From Ruminococcus gauvreauii (GTDB lineage Bacteria; Bacillota; Clostridia; Lachnospirales; Lachnospiraceae), in assembly GCF_025151995.1 (NCBI RefSeq), contig NZ_CP102290.1:434001-498000 (forward strand): a stretch of DNA of 64,000 bases, read 5' to 3'. A program made the position numbers and the translations under genes. The notes under the pieces were generated by a model. That model saw only the letters and a list, made by a program, of their open reading frames with translations. It searched no databases and had not been told where the DNA came from. Shown here in pieces: positions 8,613 to 18,259 of the stretch. Within the stretch, counting starts at the first letter, position 1. Each line of letters begins with the position of its first letter.

Positions 8613-9577
8613 AGGACTGTTTCCCTCCGGTAAAGACATGTTCCCCTCTCATCAAATATCGACCGTATCTCCCCCGCTTTTTTCTGATTCTGGAGAACTA
8701 TGTATCTCTCAAACACTTTCTCATTTACAAGCCGTTCCAGTAGCGGTTTCCGCTTGATGTCATCCACAGAACTGCCATGTACTGTCGCAAGGAGCTTACA
8801 TCCACAGTTGATGACCGTCTCGATGGCATGGATGTCCTCATAGCTTCCAATCTCATCCACAGCAATGATAGACGGTGACATGGAACGCACAAGCATCATC
8901 ATCCCCTCCGCTTTGGGACAGCCGTCCAGAACATCCGTGCGGATCCCGATGTCATTCTGGGGAATCCCGAGATAACAGCCGCCGATCTCTGACCGCTCGT
9001 CCACAACACCGACGGTACACCCCGGCCGTTCCCTGCTGCCGTCTGACAGCTGCCGGATCAGATCTCTCAGTATAGTCGTCTTTCCGCAGCGCGGCGGTGA
9101 TATGATCAATGTATGATGAATACCTTTTTTATCGGAGACATACGGCAGGACTTCCGTCGCGCACCCTTTTATCTGGTGTGAAAAACGAATATTGATAAAG
9201 GAAATGTATTTAATACTCTTCACTTTATTTCCATCAACCACTGTTTTTCCGGCAATGCCCACACGATGTCCGCCCTGAATCGTCAGATATCCCTGACGTA
9301 TCTCTTCCTCATATGCATAGAGCGAGTAGCCTGACACATATTCCATCGTCTCTTTCACATCTTGGGATGTGACACGGTAAGCTTGTTCCACACTCCCGCA
9401 AAGTGCTCCGTCTCTGCCGATAAAATATTCTGTATCGCAGTAATTGATTGCGAGCGGTGCGTGAATCCGAAGTCTGATTTCCTGCAGAAGTTCAAATTTC
9501 AGCTCTATTTTTCCCAGCACACTGCGTATTTCTCCCGAAAATAATTTTAAAACCTCATCTCTTCTCATCTTGTTCAC
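8609..9577 (-). CDS. spoIIIAA: Stage III sporulation protein AA (ATPase SpoIIIAA)
   Basis: Cytosolic ATPase of the SpoIIIA complex, related to secretion ATPases. 322 aa, with Walker A PPRCGKTT at residues 161-168, Walker B SIIAVDEIGSYED and a preceding R3H-like/N-terminal domain. First gene of the operon; an AGAGGTG ribosome binding site precedes the ATG. Only 58 bases separate it from the upstream Sfp-type gene and its terminator. No convincing sigma-E promoter could be placed there. Confidence 0.96.
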   Translation of the reverse strand: MNKMRRDEVLKLFSGEIRSVLGKIELKFELLQEIRLRIHAPLAINYCDTEYFIGRDGALCGSVEQAYRVTSQDVKETMEYVSGYSLYAYEEEIRQGYLTIQGGHRVGIAGKTVVDGNKVKSIKYISFINIRFSHQIKGCATEVLPYVSDKKGIHHTLIISPPRCGKTTILRDLIRQLSDGSRERPGCTVGVVDERSEIGGCYLGIPQNDIGIRTDVLDGCPKAEGMMMLVRSMSPSIIAVDEIGSYEDIHAIETVINCGCKLLATVHGSSVDDIKRKPLLERLVNEKVFERYIVLQNQKKAGEIRSIFDERGTCLYRRETVL

Positions 9578-9617
9578 CTCTTAAAATAAATATATGAGGC
9601 GAATCCTGATTTAGAAT

Positions 9618-9647
9618 AAAAAAGAGGATGCAGTATCACTGCATCCT
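9618..9647 (-). terminator. Intrinsic terminator of the Sfp-type gene
   Basis: 10-bp perfect stem AGGATGCAGT / ACTGCATCCT with a 3-base loop, followed by CTTTTTT on the minus strand. The TGA stop of the upstream gene lies inside the hairpin. Confidence 0.9.
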
Positions 9648-10220
9648 GTCATCTTCAAATAATTCCCGATCATCTATCCTGCATATCTTCAGTTTCATCG
9701 GCTTTTCAGACCAGATGGCACAGCTGAAGCCATCCGCCAGTTCAAAATGGCAGCTAAAGCCGTCCTTACGGTCAATCTTTTTCAGATTCTCTGTGATACC
9801 CGTGCCTTTCCACTTGAGGTAACTCTCCTTCTCCACCCACCGGTCAAAGAAGTACCTCCCGGGATCACTACTGTTTTCCATATCCTTTTTCTCTTCCGCC
9901 GTCAGCGCTTTTTCCGCCAGCCGCCGGTAATCAAGCTCCCTGCGAAACTCAATGTCCACGCCCATCGGCACAGACCCGACCGCACACACGGCATAACCCC
10001 CGGAATGGCTGATGTTAAAATGTACTCCGGGACAATTCACGAGATAAGGCTTGCCTGATGGGCCCCGCTCTGTAAGAACCTCCCCCGGTCCAATCCCGAA
10101 CATATCCCTGAGCCCGTATTTCAGCAGCCTCAGACCGGCTGTGTGTTCCTGTTTCCTGCCGCTGCGCTTTTGGCTCTCCGGGATCTTTACCGCATATATG
10201 GCGGTCACTTCGTTACACAC
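9636..10220 (-). CDS. 4'-phosphopantetheinyl transferase, Sfp type
   Basis: Transfers the phosphopantetheine arm of CoA to a serine of carrier proteins. 194 aa; the conserved magnesium/CoA motifs MGVDIEFRR and RWVEKESYLKWKGTG are present, as is HFNISHSGGYAVCAVG. The start is GTG 10218-10220 and the gene overlaps the end of the helicase gene by 16 bases. Two carrier proteins in the window are possible substrates: AcpP (13549-13782) and the DltC-like protein (46838-47068). The substrate is not proven. Confidence 0.9.
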   Translation of the reverse strand: MCNEVTAIYAVKIPESQKRSGRKQEHTAGLRLLKYGLRDMFGIGPGEVLTERGPSGKPYLVNCPGVHFNISHSGGYAVCAVGSVPMGVDIEFRRELDYRRLAEKALTAEEKKDMENSSDPGRYFFDRWVEKESYLKWKGTGITENLKKIDRKDGFSCHFELADGFSCAIWSEKPMKLKICRIDDRELFEDDRMQ

Positions 10221-12049
10221 GTCTCACTTTCCCTCATCACTTCCTCCAGAAACCTGGACGGCTCCTGTTTTTTTTCATATTTCTTTTTCGTACTGAAAAG
10301 ATGCAGCGTCTCTGACGCCCTCGTCATCCCCACATACAGAAGCCTTCGCTCTTCTTCAACCTCTTCCGGGAGCACAGCTTTGTGGTAAGGTATCGTTCCC
10401 TCATTGATATCCATAATATACACATGCGGATATTCCAGTCCTTTCGCACCGTGCAGCGTGGAAATCGTGATTCCGCCCTCCTGCTTCTTTGATTTCTGTT
10501 TTCTGAGCTCGAGGGTATAGTCCTGAATATAGGTGCACCACTCTTCGAAGGTCCGGTACTTACGCGCGCTCTGTTGAAGTTCATCCATTACGTCGTTCAG
10601 CTCTTCCGGCTTCATCTTACGATACCCGGCATATTCACGGATGTATTCATTATAACCGATACCGCAGCGGATATAGTTGATCGCCGCAAACGGCGGCATG
10701 CCCGCCAGGATCTTCAGGTCTTCCTCCAGTTTTTCAATCCTGTCACACATCCAGTCTTTTCCTTCATAGAACTGATACAGATGTTCGAAAGAGACTTCGC
10801 TCTCGTACAGCGCTTCCCTGGAAATATATCGGTTCGGCTTGTTTGCGATCTGAAGAAAGTCACTGCGCTGTCTTCCCCCCTTCGAAAGGCGGAGGTAGGA
10901 CAGGATATGTACCGCGATCCAGTGTTCAAAAATATTGGGCAGGCCGTCTTTTACAGTAAATGGAAGATTATACTCCATCAGTCTGGAGACCGTGGGTCTG
11001 CTGCCCATGTTGGTGCGGAACAGCACGGCAATATCCTCACATGCCCCTCCGTTTTCTATCAGCTTTCGAATGCTCTCAAGCAGGTAATCCGTCTCTGCAT
11101 TTTCATCCGGAAAAGTACACATCTCCACCGCTTTTCCTGCGGCGTTCGAAGTAGTCAGCTGTTTCTCAAACCGGGCAGAATTATGGCGGATCAGTCTCTG
11201 TGAGCACTTCACGATCGACGCGCTGCATCGGTAATTCTGATGCAGGATGATAGTTTTTCCAGACGGATAATCTTTCTGGAACCGAAACATCATCTCCGGC
11301 TTTGCTCCCCGGAAACGGTAGATCGACTGGTCGTCGTCCCCCACCGCAAACAGATTATTCTGCGGTGCAGCGAGCATTCTGATGATCCGGTACTGAAGCA
11401 TATTGATATCCTGGAACTCGTCAATCTGAATATACTGAAAGTGTTCCTGCCATTTTTTCAGGATATCCGGACGCTTGATGAACAGCTCATAGCAGTATAC
11501 CATCAAATCATCAAAGTCCAGCAGTTTTTTCCCGCAGAGGATCTCATGATACTTCCGGTAAATCTGCCGGAACATCTCCTCCGGGCAGCTTCCGGAATAG
11601 AAATGGTCAAGCGGCATCTGCTCTGTCTTTACCATGCTGATCTCCCGCTGAAGAAGCTCCAGCACATCCCTCTCATCCTCCGCTTCCAGGCCGCTGCCTG
11701 CAAGGAGTTCTCTTATTATCCTCTTTTTTTCTTCCTCACTGATGATATTACGCCCGCTCAGCCCATACGCCTGTTTCAGTATCCCATAGAAAAGACCGTG
11801 AAATGTCCCGAAGTGAACATTCGTATGTACAGCACCCCGCATACGTAAAAAGCGCTCCTTCATCTGGCTGGCAGCGGCTTTCGTAAAAGTCACTACCAGG
11901 ATAGAAGAAGGAGACACTTTGTATGTTTCCGACAGATATGCAGTCCTTGCTGTGATCACAGCTGTTTTTCCTGATCCCGGTCCTGCCAGTACCAGCAATG
12001 GACCCTCTACATGATGGACTGCCTCTGTCTGTTCCTGATTAAATGTCAT
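10205..12049 (-). CDS. UvrD/PcrA-like ATP-dependent DNA helicase
   Basis: Superfamily 1A 3'-5' DNA helicase. 614 aa from the ATG that overlaps the gltX stop as TAATG (12047-12049). The frame is open further upstream, but that extension lies inside gltX and has no family match. Motifs seen: LAGPGSGKT (residues 21-29), FTKAAASQM, IDEFQDINMLQYRI, GDDDQSIYRFRGA, QNYRCS, TLHGAKGLEY and YVGMTRASETLHLF. It is slightly shorter than PcrA (about 720 aa). Role in repair or replication restart is inferred from family. Translational coupling to gltX is suggested by the overlap. Confidence 0.92.
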   Translation of the reverse strand: MTFNQEQTEAVHHVEGPLLVLAGPGSGKTAVITARTAYLSETYKVSPSSILVVTFTKAAASQMKERFLRMRGAVHTNVHFGTFHGLFYGILKQAYGLSGRNIISEEEKKRIIRELLAGSGLEAEDERDVLELLQREISMVKTEQMPLDHFYSGSCPEEMFRQIYRKYHEILCGKKLLDFDDLMVYCYELFIKRPDILKKWQEHFQYIQIDEFQDINMLQYRIIRMLAAPQNNLFAVGDDDQSIYRFRGAKPEMMFRFQKDYPSGKTIILHQNYRCSASIVKCSQRLIRHNSARFEKQLTTSNAAGKAVEMCTFPDENAETDYLLESIRKLIENGGACEDIAVLFRTNMGSRPTVSRLMEYNLPFTVKDGLPNIFEHWIAVHILSYLRLSKGGRQRSDFLQIANKPNRYISREALYESEVSFEHLYQFYEGKDWMCDRIEKLEEDLKILAGMPPFAAINYIRCGIGYNEYIREYAGYRKMKPEELNDVMDELQQSARKYRTFEEWCTYIQDYTLELRKQKSKKQEGGITISTLHGAKGLEYPHVYIMDINEGTIPYHKAVLPEEVEEERRLLYVGMTRASETLHLFSTKKKYEKKQEPSRFLEEVMRESETCVTK

Positions 12050-13497
12050 TAGCTTAACTTCTCGATCGCCGCCCGGATGCGCATGATTGTTTCCTCTTTT
12101 CCGAGTACTTCCATAATCTCCGTCGCACCTGCCGGTGTCATCTGTTTTCCTGATACTGCCGTTCGGATCGGCCACATCACAAATGCGTTTTTATAACCTT
12201 TATCCTTTACATACTCCGACAGTCTGGCATAGAGGGCATCATTGCTGTAATCATCCTGGCTTTCCAGCAGCGGCAGTACTTCCTGCAGAACACTCAGAGA
12301 CGTCTCACTGTTTGTCTTTGATTTTTTATGCGTATACATGGACACATCATACTCCGGAACTTCTTCAAAGAAATCGATCAGCACTTTGATATCCGGATAA
12401 GTCTCAATTCGCGTCTTTACCATGGATGCGATCTTTTTCAGGTCATAATCTTTCGTGATCACTTCTTTGATACTGGGCAGGGCCTTTTCGTAGAAATCCT
12501 CTTCTTCCATTTTCTTGATATACTCACCGTTCATCCATTTCAGTTTGACCATGTCAAATACTGCCGGAGATTTGCTCATATGGCGGTAATCAAACGCCTC
12601 CACCAGCTCCTGAAGAGAATATATCTCGCGGTTTTCCTGAGGGCTCCATCCCAGAAGCGCCACATAATTGATAACTGCCTCGCTCAGGAATCCCTGTGAG
12701 ATCAGATCCTCATAGGAGGAATGACCGCTGCGCTTGCTCAGCTTCTGATGTTCTTCATTCGTGATCAGCGGGCAGTGAACATAGACCGGTACTTCCCAGC
12801 CGAACGCCTCATACAGGCGGTTGTACTTCGGAGCAGATGACAGATATTCATTTCCTCTTACCACGTGAGTGATCCCCATCAGATGGTCATCCACGACATT
12901 TGCGAAATTATATGTCGGATAACCGTCAGACTTGATCAGTATCATATCGTCAAGTTCTGCATTCGGAACGGTAATGTTTCCATAGATTTCGTCATGGAAC
13001 GTTGTGGTCCCTTCCTTCGGCATGTTGATGCGAATCACATAGGGCAGCCCTTTATCCAGTTTTTCCTGAACCTCTTCCGGCGTCAGGTGCAGACAGTGTT
13101 TGTCATATACGACGATATCCTTATCAGCCACACAGGTTCTGAGAGACTCGAGCCGTTCTTTATTACAAAAACAGTAATATGCGTCCCCCTGATCAATCAG
13201 CTGTTTTGCATATTTCATATAGATACCCCGGGCATTCCGCTCACTCTGCACGTATGGACCGCAGTCCTTCTCCCTTCCGGGTCCCTCGTCCGGAATCAGC
13301 CCGGTATGTTCAAGCGTCCGGTATATGATATCCAGCGCTCCCTCCTGAAAACGTTCCTGGTCTGTATCTTCGATCCTTAGCATAAAGTCTCCGCCCGCGT
13401 GTTTTGCGATCAGATAAGCATACAGTGCTGTACGGAGATTGCCCACATGCATTTTCCCGGTAGGACTGGGGGCAAACCGCGTTTTTACCTTTGTCAT
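12049..13497 (-). CDS. gltX: Glutamyl-tRNA synthetase
   Basis: Class I aminoacyl-tRNA synthetase that charges tRNA-Glu. 482 aa, normal length. The HIGH-type motif is PSPTGKMHVGN (10-20) and the KMSKS-type motif is KLSKR (252-256). A probable zinc site lies near C109, C111 and C135. Whether it is discriminating or also charges tRNA-Gln cannot be decided from the sequence. It follows acpP by 51 bp and is directly coupled to the helicase gene. Confidence 0.96.
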   Translation of the reverse strand: MTKVKTRFAPSPTGKMHVGNLRTALYAYLIAKHAGGDFMLRIEDTDQERFQEGALDIIYRTLEHTGLIPDEGPGREKDCGPYVQSERNARGIYMKYAKQLIDQGDAYYCFCNKERLESLRTCVADKDIVVYDKHCLHLTPEEVQEKLDKGLPYVIRINMPKEGTTTFHDEIYGNITVPNAELDDMILIKSDGYPTYNFANVVDDHLMGITHVVRGNEYLSSAPKYNRLYEAFGWEVPVYVHCPLITNEEHQKLSKRSGHSSYEDLISQGFLSEAVINYVALLGWSPQENREIYSLQELVEAFDYRHMSKSPAVFDMVKLKWMNGEYIKKMEEEDFYEKALPSIKEVITKDYDLKKIASMVKTRIETYPDIKVLIDFFEEVPEYDVSMYTHKKSKTNSETSLSVLQEVLPLLESQDDYSNDALYARLSEYVKDKGYKNAFVMWPIRTAVSGKQMTPAGATEIMEVLGKEETIMRIRAAIEKLS

Positions 13498-13538
13498 AAT
13501 TCGTGTCTCTCCTCGTCAACTGTTTTTAAGCTTTAAGA

Positions 13539-13565
13539 AAGGCGTGGATTATTCTTCCACACCTT
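13539..13565 (-). terminator. Possible weak terminator/attenuator after acpP
   Basis: Minus-strand stem AAGGTGTGG / CCACGCCTT (9 bp, one G-T pair) overlapping the acpP stop, followed by a broken T run (TCTTAAAGCTT). Probably only a partial terminator between acpP and gltX. Confidence 0.45.
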
Positions 13566-13782
13566 TTGTCTTTAAATATTCGACCACATCGCCGACTGTC
13601 AGCAGATCCGTCAAATCCTCAGATGGTATCTCGATCGAGTACTCTTCCTCCAGTGCCATAACCAGTTCAAACAGATCCAGTGAATCAGCACCCAGATCAT
13701 CCTTGAATGATGTATCCGCAAAAATCGTATTGGCATCACAATTTAATTGCTCAGCAATAATTTCTTTCATTTTCTCAAACAT
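13549..13782 (-). CDS. acpP: Acyl carrier protein
   Basis: 77-residue carrier protein for fatty-acid synthesis. The phosphopantetheine site GADSLDLFELVMALEE is at residues 31-46, with serine 34 the attachment residue. Acidic helix II and the VGDVVEYLKTK end are standard. An Sfp-type transferase is encoded in the same strand cluster 3.3 kb downstream. A clear sigma-A-type promoter lies upstream. Confidence 0.93.
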   Translation of the reverse strand: MFEKMKEIIAEQLNCDANTIFADTSFKDDLGADSLDLFELVMALEEEYSIEIPSEDLTDLLTVGDVVEYLKTKGVEE

Positions 13783-13829
13783 ATCCCGCTCTCCTTTATT
13801 CTCATTAAAAATTACTATATTATGGTCAA

Positions 13830-13858
13830 AGCATAGCTAGATTTTTATTATTTGTCAA
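13830..13858 (-). promoter_or_regulatory. Sigma-A-type promoter of acpP
   Basis: On the minus strand TTGACA (13853-13858) and TATGCT (13830-13835) are separated by 17 bases, about 48 bases before the acpP start. Confidence 0.7.
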
Positions 13859-13889
13859 CCCATTTTTACAAATCGGGGCCGTATTTTTT

Positions 13890-15056
13890 TTACCTGCTTT
13901 TTTCCTGAAATTTAATCCCTCTCGATACACTGAGCGCAATCCCCATCTCCGTCATCAAAAACAGTACAGAGGTTCCCCCATAGCTTATGAATGGAAGCGT
14001 GATACCCGTCGTCGGGATCACATTGATCACAACACAGATATTCAGGATGACCTGCAGCGCAATATGCGCAAAAATCCCCGTTACGATCAGCGAACCGTAC
14101 AGATCCCGTGCATTCTGTGCAATAAAAAACAAACGGTACAGCAGGTATGCAAACAGCAGGAGCAGCATCACGCCCCCGAAAATCCCGAGCTCCTCACAGA
14201 CGATCGAAAAAATCATATCGTTCTGCGCCTCCGGTATGGTCCCCAGCTTCTGTGCGCTGTTGCCAAGCCCTTTTCCGAAAAGCCCGCCGGATCCGATCGC
14301 ATACAGTGCCTGCATAACCTGATATCCGCCGTCGGCAGAGTATTCTTCCGGACGCAGCCATGCCAGCACGCGCCGGATACGGAAGCTCTGGCTGTTGTCG
14401 ATCGTCGCTGCCAGATATCCGATAAAGATCGCCAGTATCCCCGCACCTGCCCCTGCAGTCGCGACGAACGGCGCTGTTTTCGGATGTGAGATAAAGATCA
14501 GGATGACCGTGATCCCTCCGATGATCAGACCGGTGCTCAGGTTATCCGTCAGGATATACGCACCGCCTGCCTGGAGCGCCCCCAGGAACAGGAGCACGGC
14601 CACCGCCTTTAGAGATTTCGCCTTTCTCCCCATGCTGATAATCACCACGGGCAGATATGTGATCACCGCAATCTTGGCGATCTCGGACGGCTGAAACTGA
14701 ATACCGAGCTTCAGCCAGCGCCTGGCTCCGTTTACCTCAACGCCGAGCGGTGATTTTACAAGCGCCATCAGGACAAATGCCATCACAAAAATAAATCCGG
14801 ACAATTTGATCAGTATATGGTAATCGATCCTTGACAGGATGACTGCAACCATAACGGACGCCAGGCTGATGAGTGCCTGTCTCCGGAAATAATACATATC
14901 ATCGCCAAATTTCATATTTGATTCATAGGAACTGGTGCTGTACAGCATGACCAGCCCGAAACAAATCAGCAGAATCACGACTGCCAGCAGATTATAATCA
15001 TAATAATCCGCCTTTTCACGCATTTTTTTGATAAATCCAGCAATTGCCTTGCGCAT
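13890..15056 (-). CDS. ftsW: SEDS-family peptidoglycan polymerase (FtsW/SpoVE type)
   Basis: Membrane glycosyltransferase of the SEDS (shape, elongation, division, sporulation) family, which polymerises lipid II in partnership with a class B penicillin-binding protein. 388 aa with about ten membrane helices. Family signatures include GARRWLKLGIQFQPSEIAK, AQNDMIFSIVCEELGI and TTGITLPFISYGGTS. The frame is open to 15077, but GAGG six bases before ATG 15054-15056 supports the shorter start (MRKAIAGF). FtsW, RodA and SpoVE cannot be separated reliably by eye; the symbol reflects the closest overall pattern. Confidence 0.85.
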   Translation of the reverse strand: MRKAIAGFIKKMREKADYYDYNLLAVVILLICFGLVMLYSTSSYESNMKFGDDMYYFRRQALISLASVMVAVILSRIDYHILIKLSGFIFVMAFVLMALVKSPLGVEVNGARRWLKLGIQFQPSEIAKIAVITYLPVVIISMGRKAKSLKAVAVLLFLGALQAGGAYILTDNLSTGLIIGGITVILIFISHPKTAPFVATAGAGAGILAIFIGYLAATIDNSQSFRIRRVLAWLRPEEYSADGGYQVMQALYAIGSGGLFGKGLGNSAQKLGTIPEAQNDMIFSIVCEELGIFGGVMLLLLFAYLLYRLFFIAQNARDLYGSLIVTGIFAHIALQVILNICVVINVIPTTGITLPFISYGGTSVLFLMTEMGIALSVSRGIKFQEKSR

Positions 15057-15147
15057 ATGTAACCTCGTTTCTGTCATTCACGGATCTGTCTGACCCCAAC
15101 ATTATCAATTCATCATTATAACATCAAATGCCCAATAAAAAAACTCT

Positions 15148-16956
15148 TTATTTCACAGCATACTTCATAAGCCCCCAGAACCCCGTCTTCTTGTCTTCTT
15201 CTCCCAGGTAGATTCTGTGAACCAGGGCAGGGTCATCCGTGATCACACCGTCGGCCCCATATGTGATCATGCGCTGTACATCACCCGGGTAATTCACCGT
15301 CCATGCGTGTACTTCTTTACCGCAGGCATGGGCCTCTTTTACAAACCAGCGGGTTACGTACGTATGCTTCACACTGAAAAGGTCGGCACACTCGATATCC
15401 CTGATACTTCCATACGTCATGGTCATGATATATCCCGTCTTTATGTCCGGGTTCAGCTCTTTTGCCTGCTTTAAGAATCCATAGTTCATGGAGGTGAGGA
15501 TACACTGGTCTTCAAAATCGTTATCCTCGATGCACTTGATCACCTTACTGACGATATTTTTATTGTGGCCGTTACTCTTCACTTCAATATTCAGGCGGAT
15601 CTTTCCCCTGCTGTATTTTATGATCTCATCGAGCGTCGGGACTTTCTCACCCAGAAAACGTTTATTGAACTTCACCCCCGCATCAAGCTGAGCCACCTCC
15701 TGGTATGCCATATCCCAGACATTGGCATTCAATCCGGTGGTCCTTTTCAGATTGTTGTCATGCAGCAGCACCAGAATATCATCCTTTGTCTCCTGGACAT
15801 CGATCTCTGCATAATCGGACATCGATGCAACCGCATATTCCATGGCACTCATCGTATTTTCAGGCGCCATAAGAGCACCGCCCCGGTGTGCGGTCACGCT
15901 GAAGGAGCTGAGCACCATGTTATTGACATTTCCGCGCGCCAGATTCACATACAGAATTCCCCCGGCCTCCGCAGCGATCAGGAATGACGTGGCGAGATAT
16001 GCCATCGACCTGCGGCGAAACACACGGTACTTCCCTCTGTTTTTCTGTGAAATCCGTTTCAAATACTGTTTTCCCCGCCGCGGAAAATATATCCCTCCCA
16101 CCGCCAGAAGCCCGAAAATTATGCCTGCCGACCCGGCACATAAACCGATTATGCTCTTTGCGCCGTTGCCGTATGTCAGCACACCGCTGATTCTGAACGA
16201 CGGTTTCATAAAGATGATGATGATACCGACGATCAGCGCAACGGCCATCAGATAAGCCGCTGCCGTCACGGCAAGCACGAGTATCTGCATCAGCACAACA
16301 CCCGCAACACTTTTGCCAAAGTGACGCTTCAGCCGGACAGCGGCCAACTTGATTCCCAGGCGTATCCTGCGGTTTTCCGTTATACAATATGGTAATGAAA
16401 ATGTGATAATGACGGATCCTGCCACGATGATCACACACAGCAGCACCAGCAGCCATGTTACCGGGAAAACCTTATAAATCTGGATCGCTGTAAACTCCAG
16501 AATCTTTACGTTGGCGATCTCCCAGATAATAAAATGCAGCCCCAGAAACGGCATCGTTCCAAGCATGTAGATGCTCCAGAAAACCGGATGGTGCCGGATA
16601 AACAGGAAGCTGTTTGTGATTCCGTTTTTAATGATTCCCGGCACGTACGTTTTTTCATTAAGCATGGAACACTGTATGCACCAGAATACCGCCGATATCT
16701 CCAGCAGCACCGCAAAAGCCATGCAGAGCAGTATCACCGCCAGAAGAATCAGCGTCAATGGATGGCAGATAAATTTTACGAAGTTTTCTGCCGTCAGATA
16801 ACTGTATTTCTGCTGTTTTAAAGAGATGCTGATAAACCAGTCCGTCAGGCGAATGATGACAGCACTCGTCGCAACCCGATAGATAAGTTCAAACAGAAAC
16901 AGGCTGATTCCATTTAATTTCCATATCCGGTATACATCTTTTAAGAACGTTCTCAT
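15148..16956 (-). CDS. Membrane-anchored glycerophosphodiester phosphodiesterase
   Basis: 602 aa. The N-terminal half (to about residue 335) holds seven or eight hydrophobic helices matching the GDPD-associated membrane domain. The C-terminal half is a GDPD TIM barrel with VTAHRGGALMAPENT, YAEIDVQETKDD and LLHDNNLKRTTG, containing the catalytic HRG, E-x-D and histidine residues. It should cleave glycerophosphodiesters, or possibly lipoteichoic-acid-type backbones, at the membrane. The downstream neighbour on the strand is ftsW; the upstream neighbour is an MBL-fold hydrolase with a 34-bp gap. Exact substrate unknown. Confidence 0.9.
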   Translation of the reverse strand: MRTFLKDVYRIWKLNGISLFLFELIYRVATSAVIIRLTDWFISISLKQQKYSYLTAENFVKFICHPLTLILLAVILLCMAFAVLLEISAVFWCIQCSMLNEKTYVPGIIKNGITNSFLFIRHHPVFWSIYMLGTMPFLGLHFIIWEIANVKILEFTAIQIYKVFPVTWLLVLLCVIIVAGSVIITFSLPYCITENRRIRLGIKLAAVRLKRHFGKSVAGVVLMQILVLAVTAAAYLMAVALIVGIIIIFMKPSFRISGVLTYGNGAKSIIGLCAGSAGIIFGLLAVGGIYFPRRGKQYLKRISQKNRGKYRVFRRRSMAYLATSFLIAAEAGGILYVNLARGNVNNMVLSSFSVTAHRGGALMAPENTMSAMEYAVASMSDYAEIDVQETKDDILVLLHDNNLKRTTGLNANVWDMAYQEVAQLDAGVKFNKRFLGEKVPTLDEIIKYSRGKIRLNIEVKSNGHNKNIVSKVIKCIEDNDFEDQCILTSMNYGFLKQAKELNPDIKTGYIMTMTYGSIRDIECADLFSVKHTYVTRWFVKEAHACGKEVHAWTVNYPGDVQRMITYGADGVITDDPALVHRIYLGEEDKKTGFWGLMKYAVK

Positions 16957-16990
16957 CAGTTTCTCGCATCCTTTTCAAGTCTCAGTCCTG

Positions 16991-17803
16991 TCAGCACAGC
17001 AAAATCCTTTCCAGGTCATCCGGTACATATATCCTGTTCTTAAAAAATCTGCCTGCTTCTTTTGTGTACCGGTCTTTTCGGTGTTTGAGGTCACTGTCCT
17101 CCGTATGGTACAGAATCAGATTCTGTATTCCCAGTTCCTGTGCCGTTCTTCCCGCATCAAGAGCCGTGCTGTGATGTTTTTCATACGGCTTAAACGTATC
17201 TTTTTCCTCATCGAGGCAAAATGCCTCGCTGAGCATCCACTCTCCGTTCTCCGCATAGGAACGGTTGCGTTCATTAAACGGTTCATCTCCCAGACAGACC
17301 AGTTTTTTCCCATCCGGAAGTATAGCGGTGAAGCCAAACTGTTTTTTCTTGGTGGAGTCAATATCAAAAAAACGCAGTTTGAAACCTGCTGCCTGTTCCT
17401 TCTGTCCCTCTTCTACCTTCGTGATCCATATGCGTTTGTCGAACATTTTTGTAAACTTTCCGGGAAGCAGCTGCATACAGAAACTGCGGATCATATCTGC
17501 CAGTTCCGTGTGACAGTATATCACGAAGTCTCCTTCATATGTACCGCTTTTCATCATCGCCGAAATTTTGCGTACGACCCATATCACACCGAGCACATGG
17601 TCTGTATGTCCATGGGAGACAAACATCGCATGTAAGTTTTCAAACGGTATTCCGGCTTTCTCCATCTGCGCCAGAATACCGTTTCCTCCGCCTGCATCCA
17701 CAAGCAGGCAGTCCTCCTGATTCCTGAGCACAAAGCATGTATTATAACATCTGGTCACCATTGCGTTTCCAGTTCCAAGCATAATCAATTCTGTCTTACT
17801 CAA
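16991..17803 (-). CDS. MBL-fold metallo-hydrolase (RNase Z-like)
   Basis: 270-residue metallo-beta-lactamase-fold hydrolase. The zinc motif HGHTDH is at residues 64-69, preceded by LLVDAGGGNGIL, and further ligands lie at LGDEPFNERN and LILYHTED. It resembles ribonuclease Z and related phosphodiesterases but lacks a clear tRNase exosite, so no RNA function is claimed. The start is TTG 17801-17803 with GGGGAAA at good spacing. Probably co-transcribed with the GDPD gene 34 bp downstream. Confidence 0.85.
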   Translation of the reverse strand: MSKTELIMLGTGNAMVTRCYNTCFVLRNQEDCLLVDAGGGNGILAQMEKAGIPFENLHAMFVSHGHTDHVLGVIWVVRKISAMMKSGTYEGDFVIYCHTELADMIRSFCMQLLPGKFTKMFDKRIWITKVEEGQKEQAAGFKLRFFDIDSTKKKQFGFTAILPDGKKLVCLGDEPFNERNRSYAENGEWMLSEAFCLDEEKDTFKPYEKHHSTALDAGRTAQELGIQNLILYHTEDSDLKHRKDRYTKEAGRFFKNRIYVPDDLERILLC

Positions 17804-17901
17804 CTTTTGTTTTCCCCTTAATTTTACTCGTTGTTTACATTGTAGCCCAGCTTGATTGGATGTGCAAGGCTATCTTTCAGGTACACAAATGTAAAACGCA
17901 C

Positions 17902-17930
17902 ATTTTATATCCCCCGTCATAACATATAAT
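17902..17930 (+). promoter_or_regulatory. Candidate sigma-E promoter of the cotJ operon
   Basis: CATATAAT at 17923-17930 closely matches the sigma-E -10 consensus, with an AT-rich -35-like segment about 14 bases upstream (17902-17908). A start near 17937 leaves room for the GAAAGGA site and the cotJA ATG. cotJ in Bacillus is sigma-E dependent. Confidence 0.55.
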
Positions 17931-17962
17931 AAATGAAATTCATGAAAGGACTATCATAATCT

Positions 17963-18259
17963 ATGGATCGATATGCTATGAATCGTACCGATTGCCGCGG
18001 CCGATGTCAAAGGCCTCCGGTTACGTGCAGTCCCGTCCGTCCGGAACGTCCGGACAGAGAATGCACCTGTCATAAAGATACTCCGTGCAATACCAGTTAT
18101 GATATATATGCAATTGCAGATAAACTTCCTGTCGGCATGGCTTTTGTGGCCAGTCAGAAATTCAAAACTACTTTCGAGCCCTGTAAAGGACTTAAAATGG
18201 GAACAATCTTCCCCGAACTGTGCAAACCGTTCTGCGGAAAGCGAGGTGGATGCCGATGA
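17963..18259 (+). CDS. cotJA: Spore coat associated protein CotJA
   Basis: 98-residue CotJA-family spore coat protein. A cysteine-rich N-terminus (RCQRPPVTCSPVRPERPDRE) is followed by the conserved core YAIADKLPVGMAFVASQKFK...LKMGTIFPELCKPFCG. First gene of the cotJABC operon, whose products are deposited in the coat by the mother cell. GAAAGGA lies 13 bases before the ATG. It overlaps cotJB as ATGA. Confidence 0.94.
   Translation: MDRYAMNRTDCRGRCQRPPVTCSPVRPERPDRECTCHKDTPCNTSYDIYAIADKLPVGMAFVASQKFKTTFEPCKGLKMGTIFPELCKPFCGKRGGCR

Noticed and set aside
9578..9617. Sigma-E promoter (CATATATT at 9589-9596, minus) for spoIIIAA
   Set aside because: A start site from it would fall after the ribosome binding site, and the -35 match is poor.
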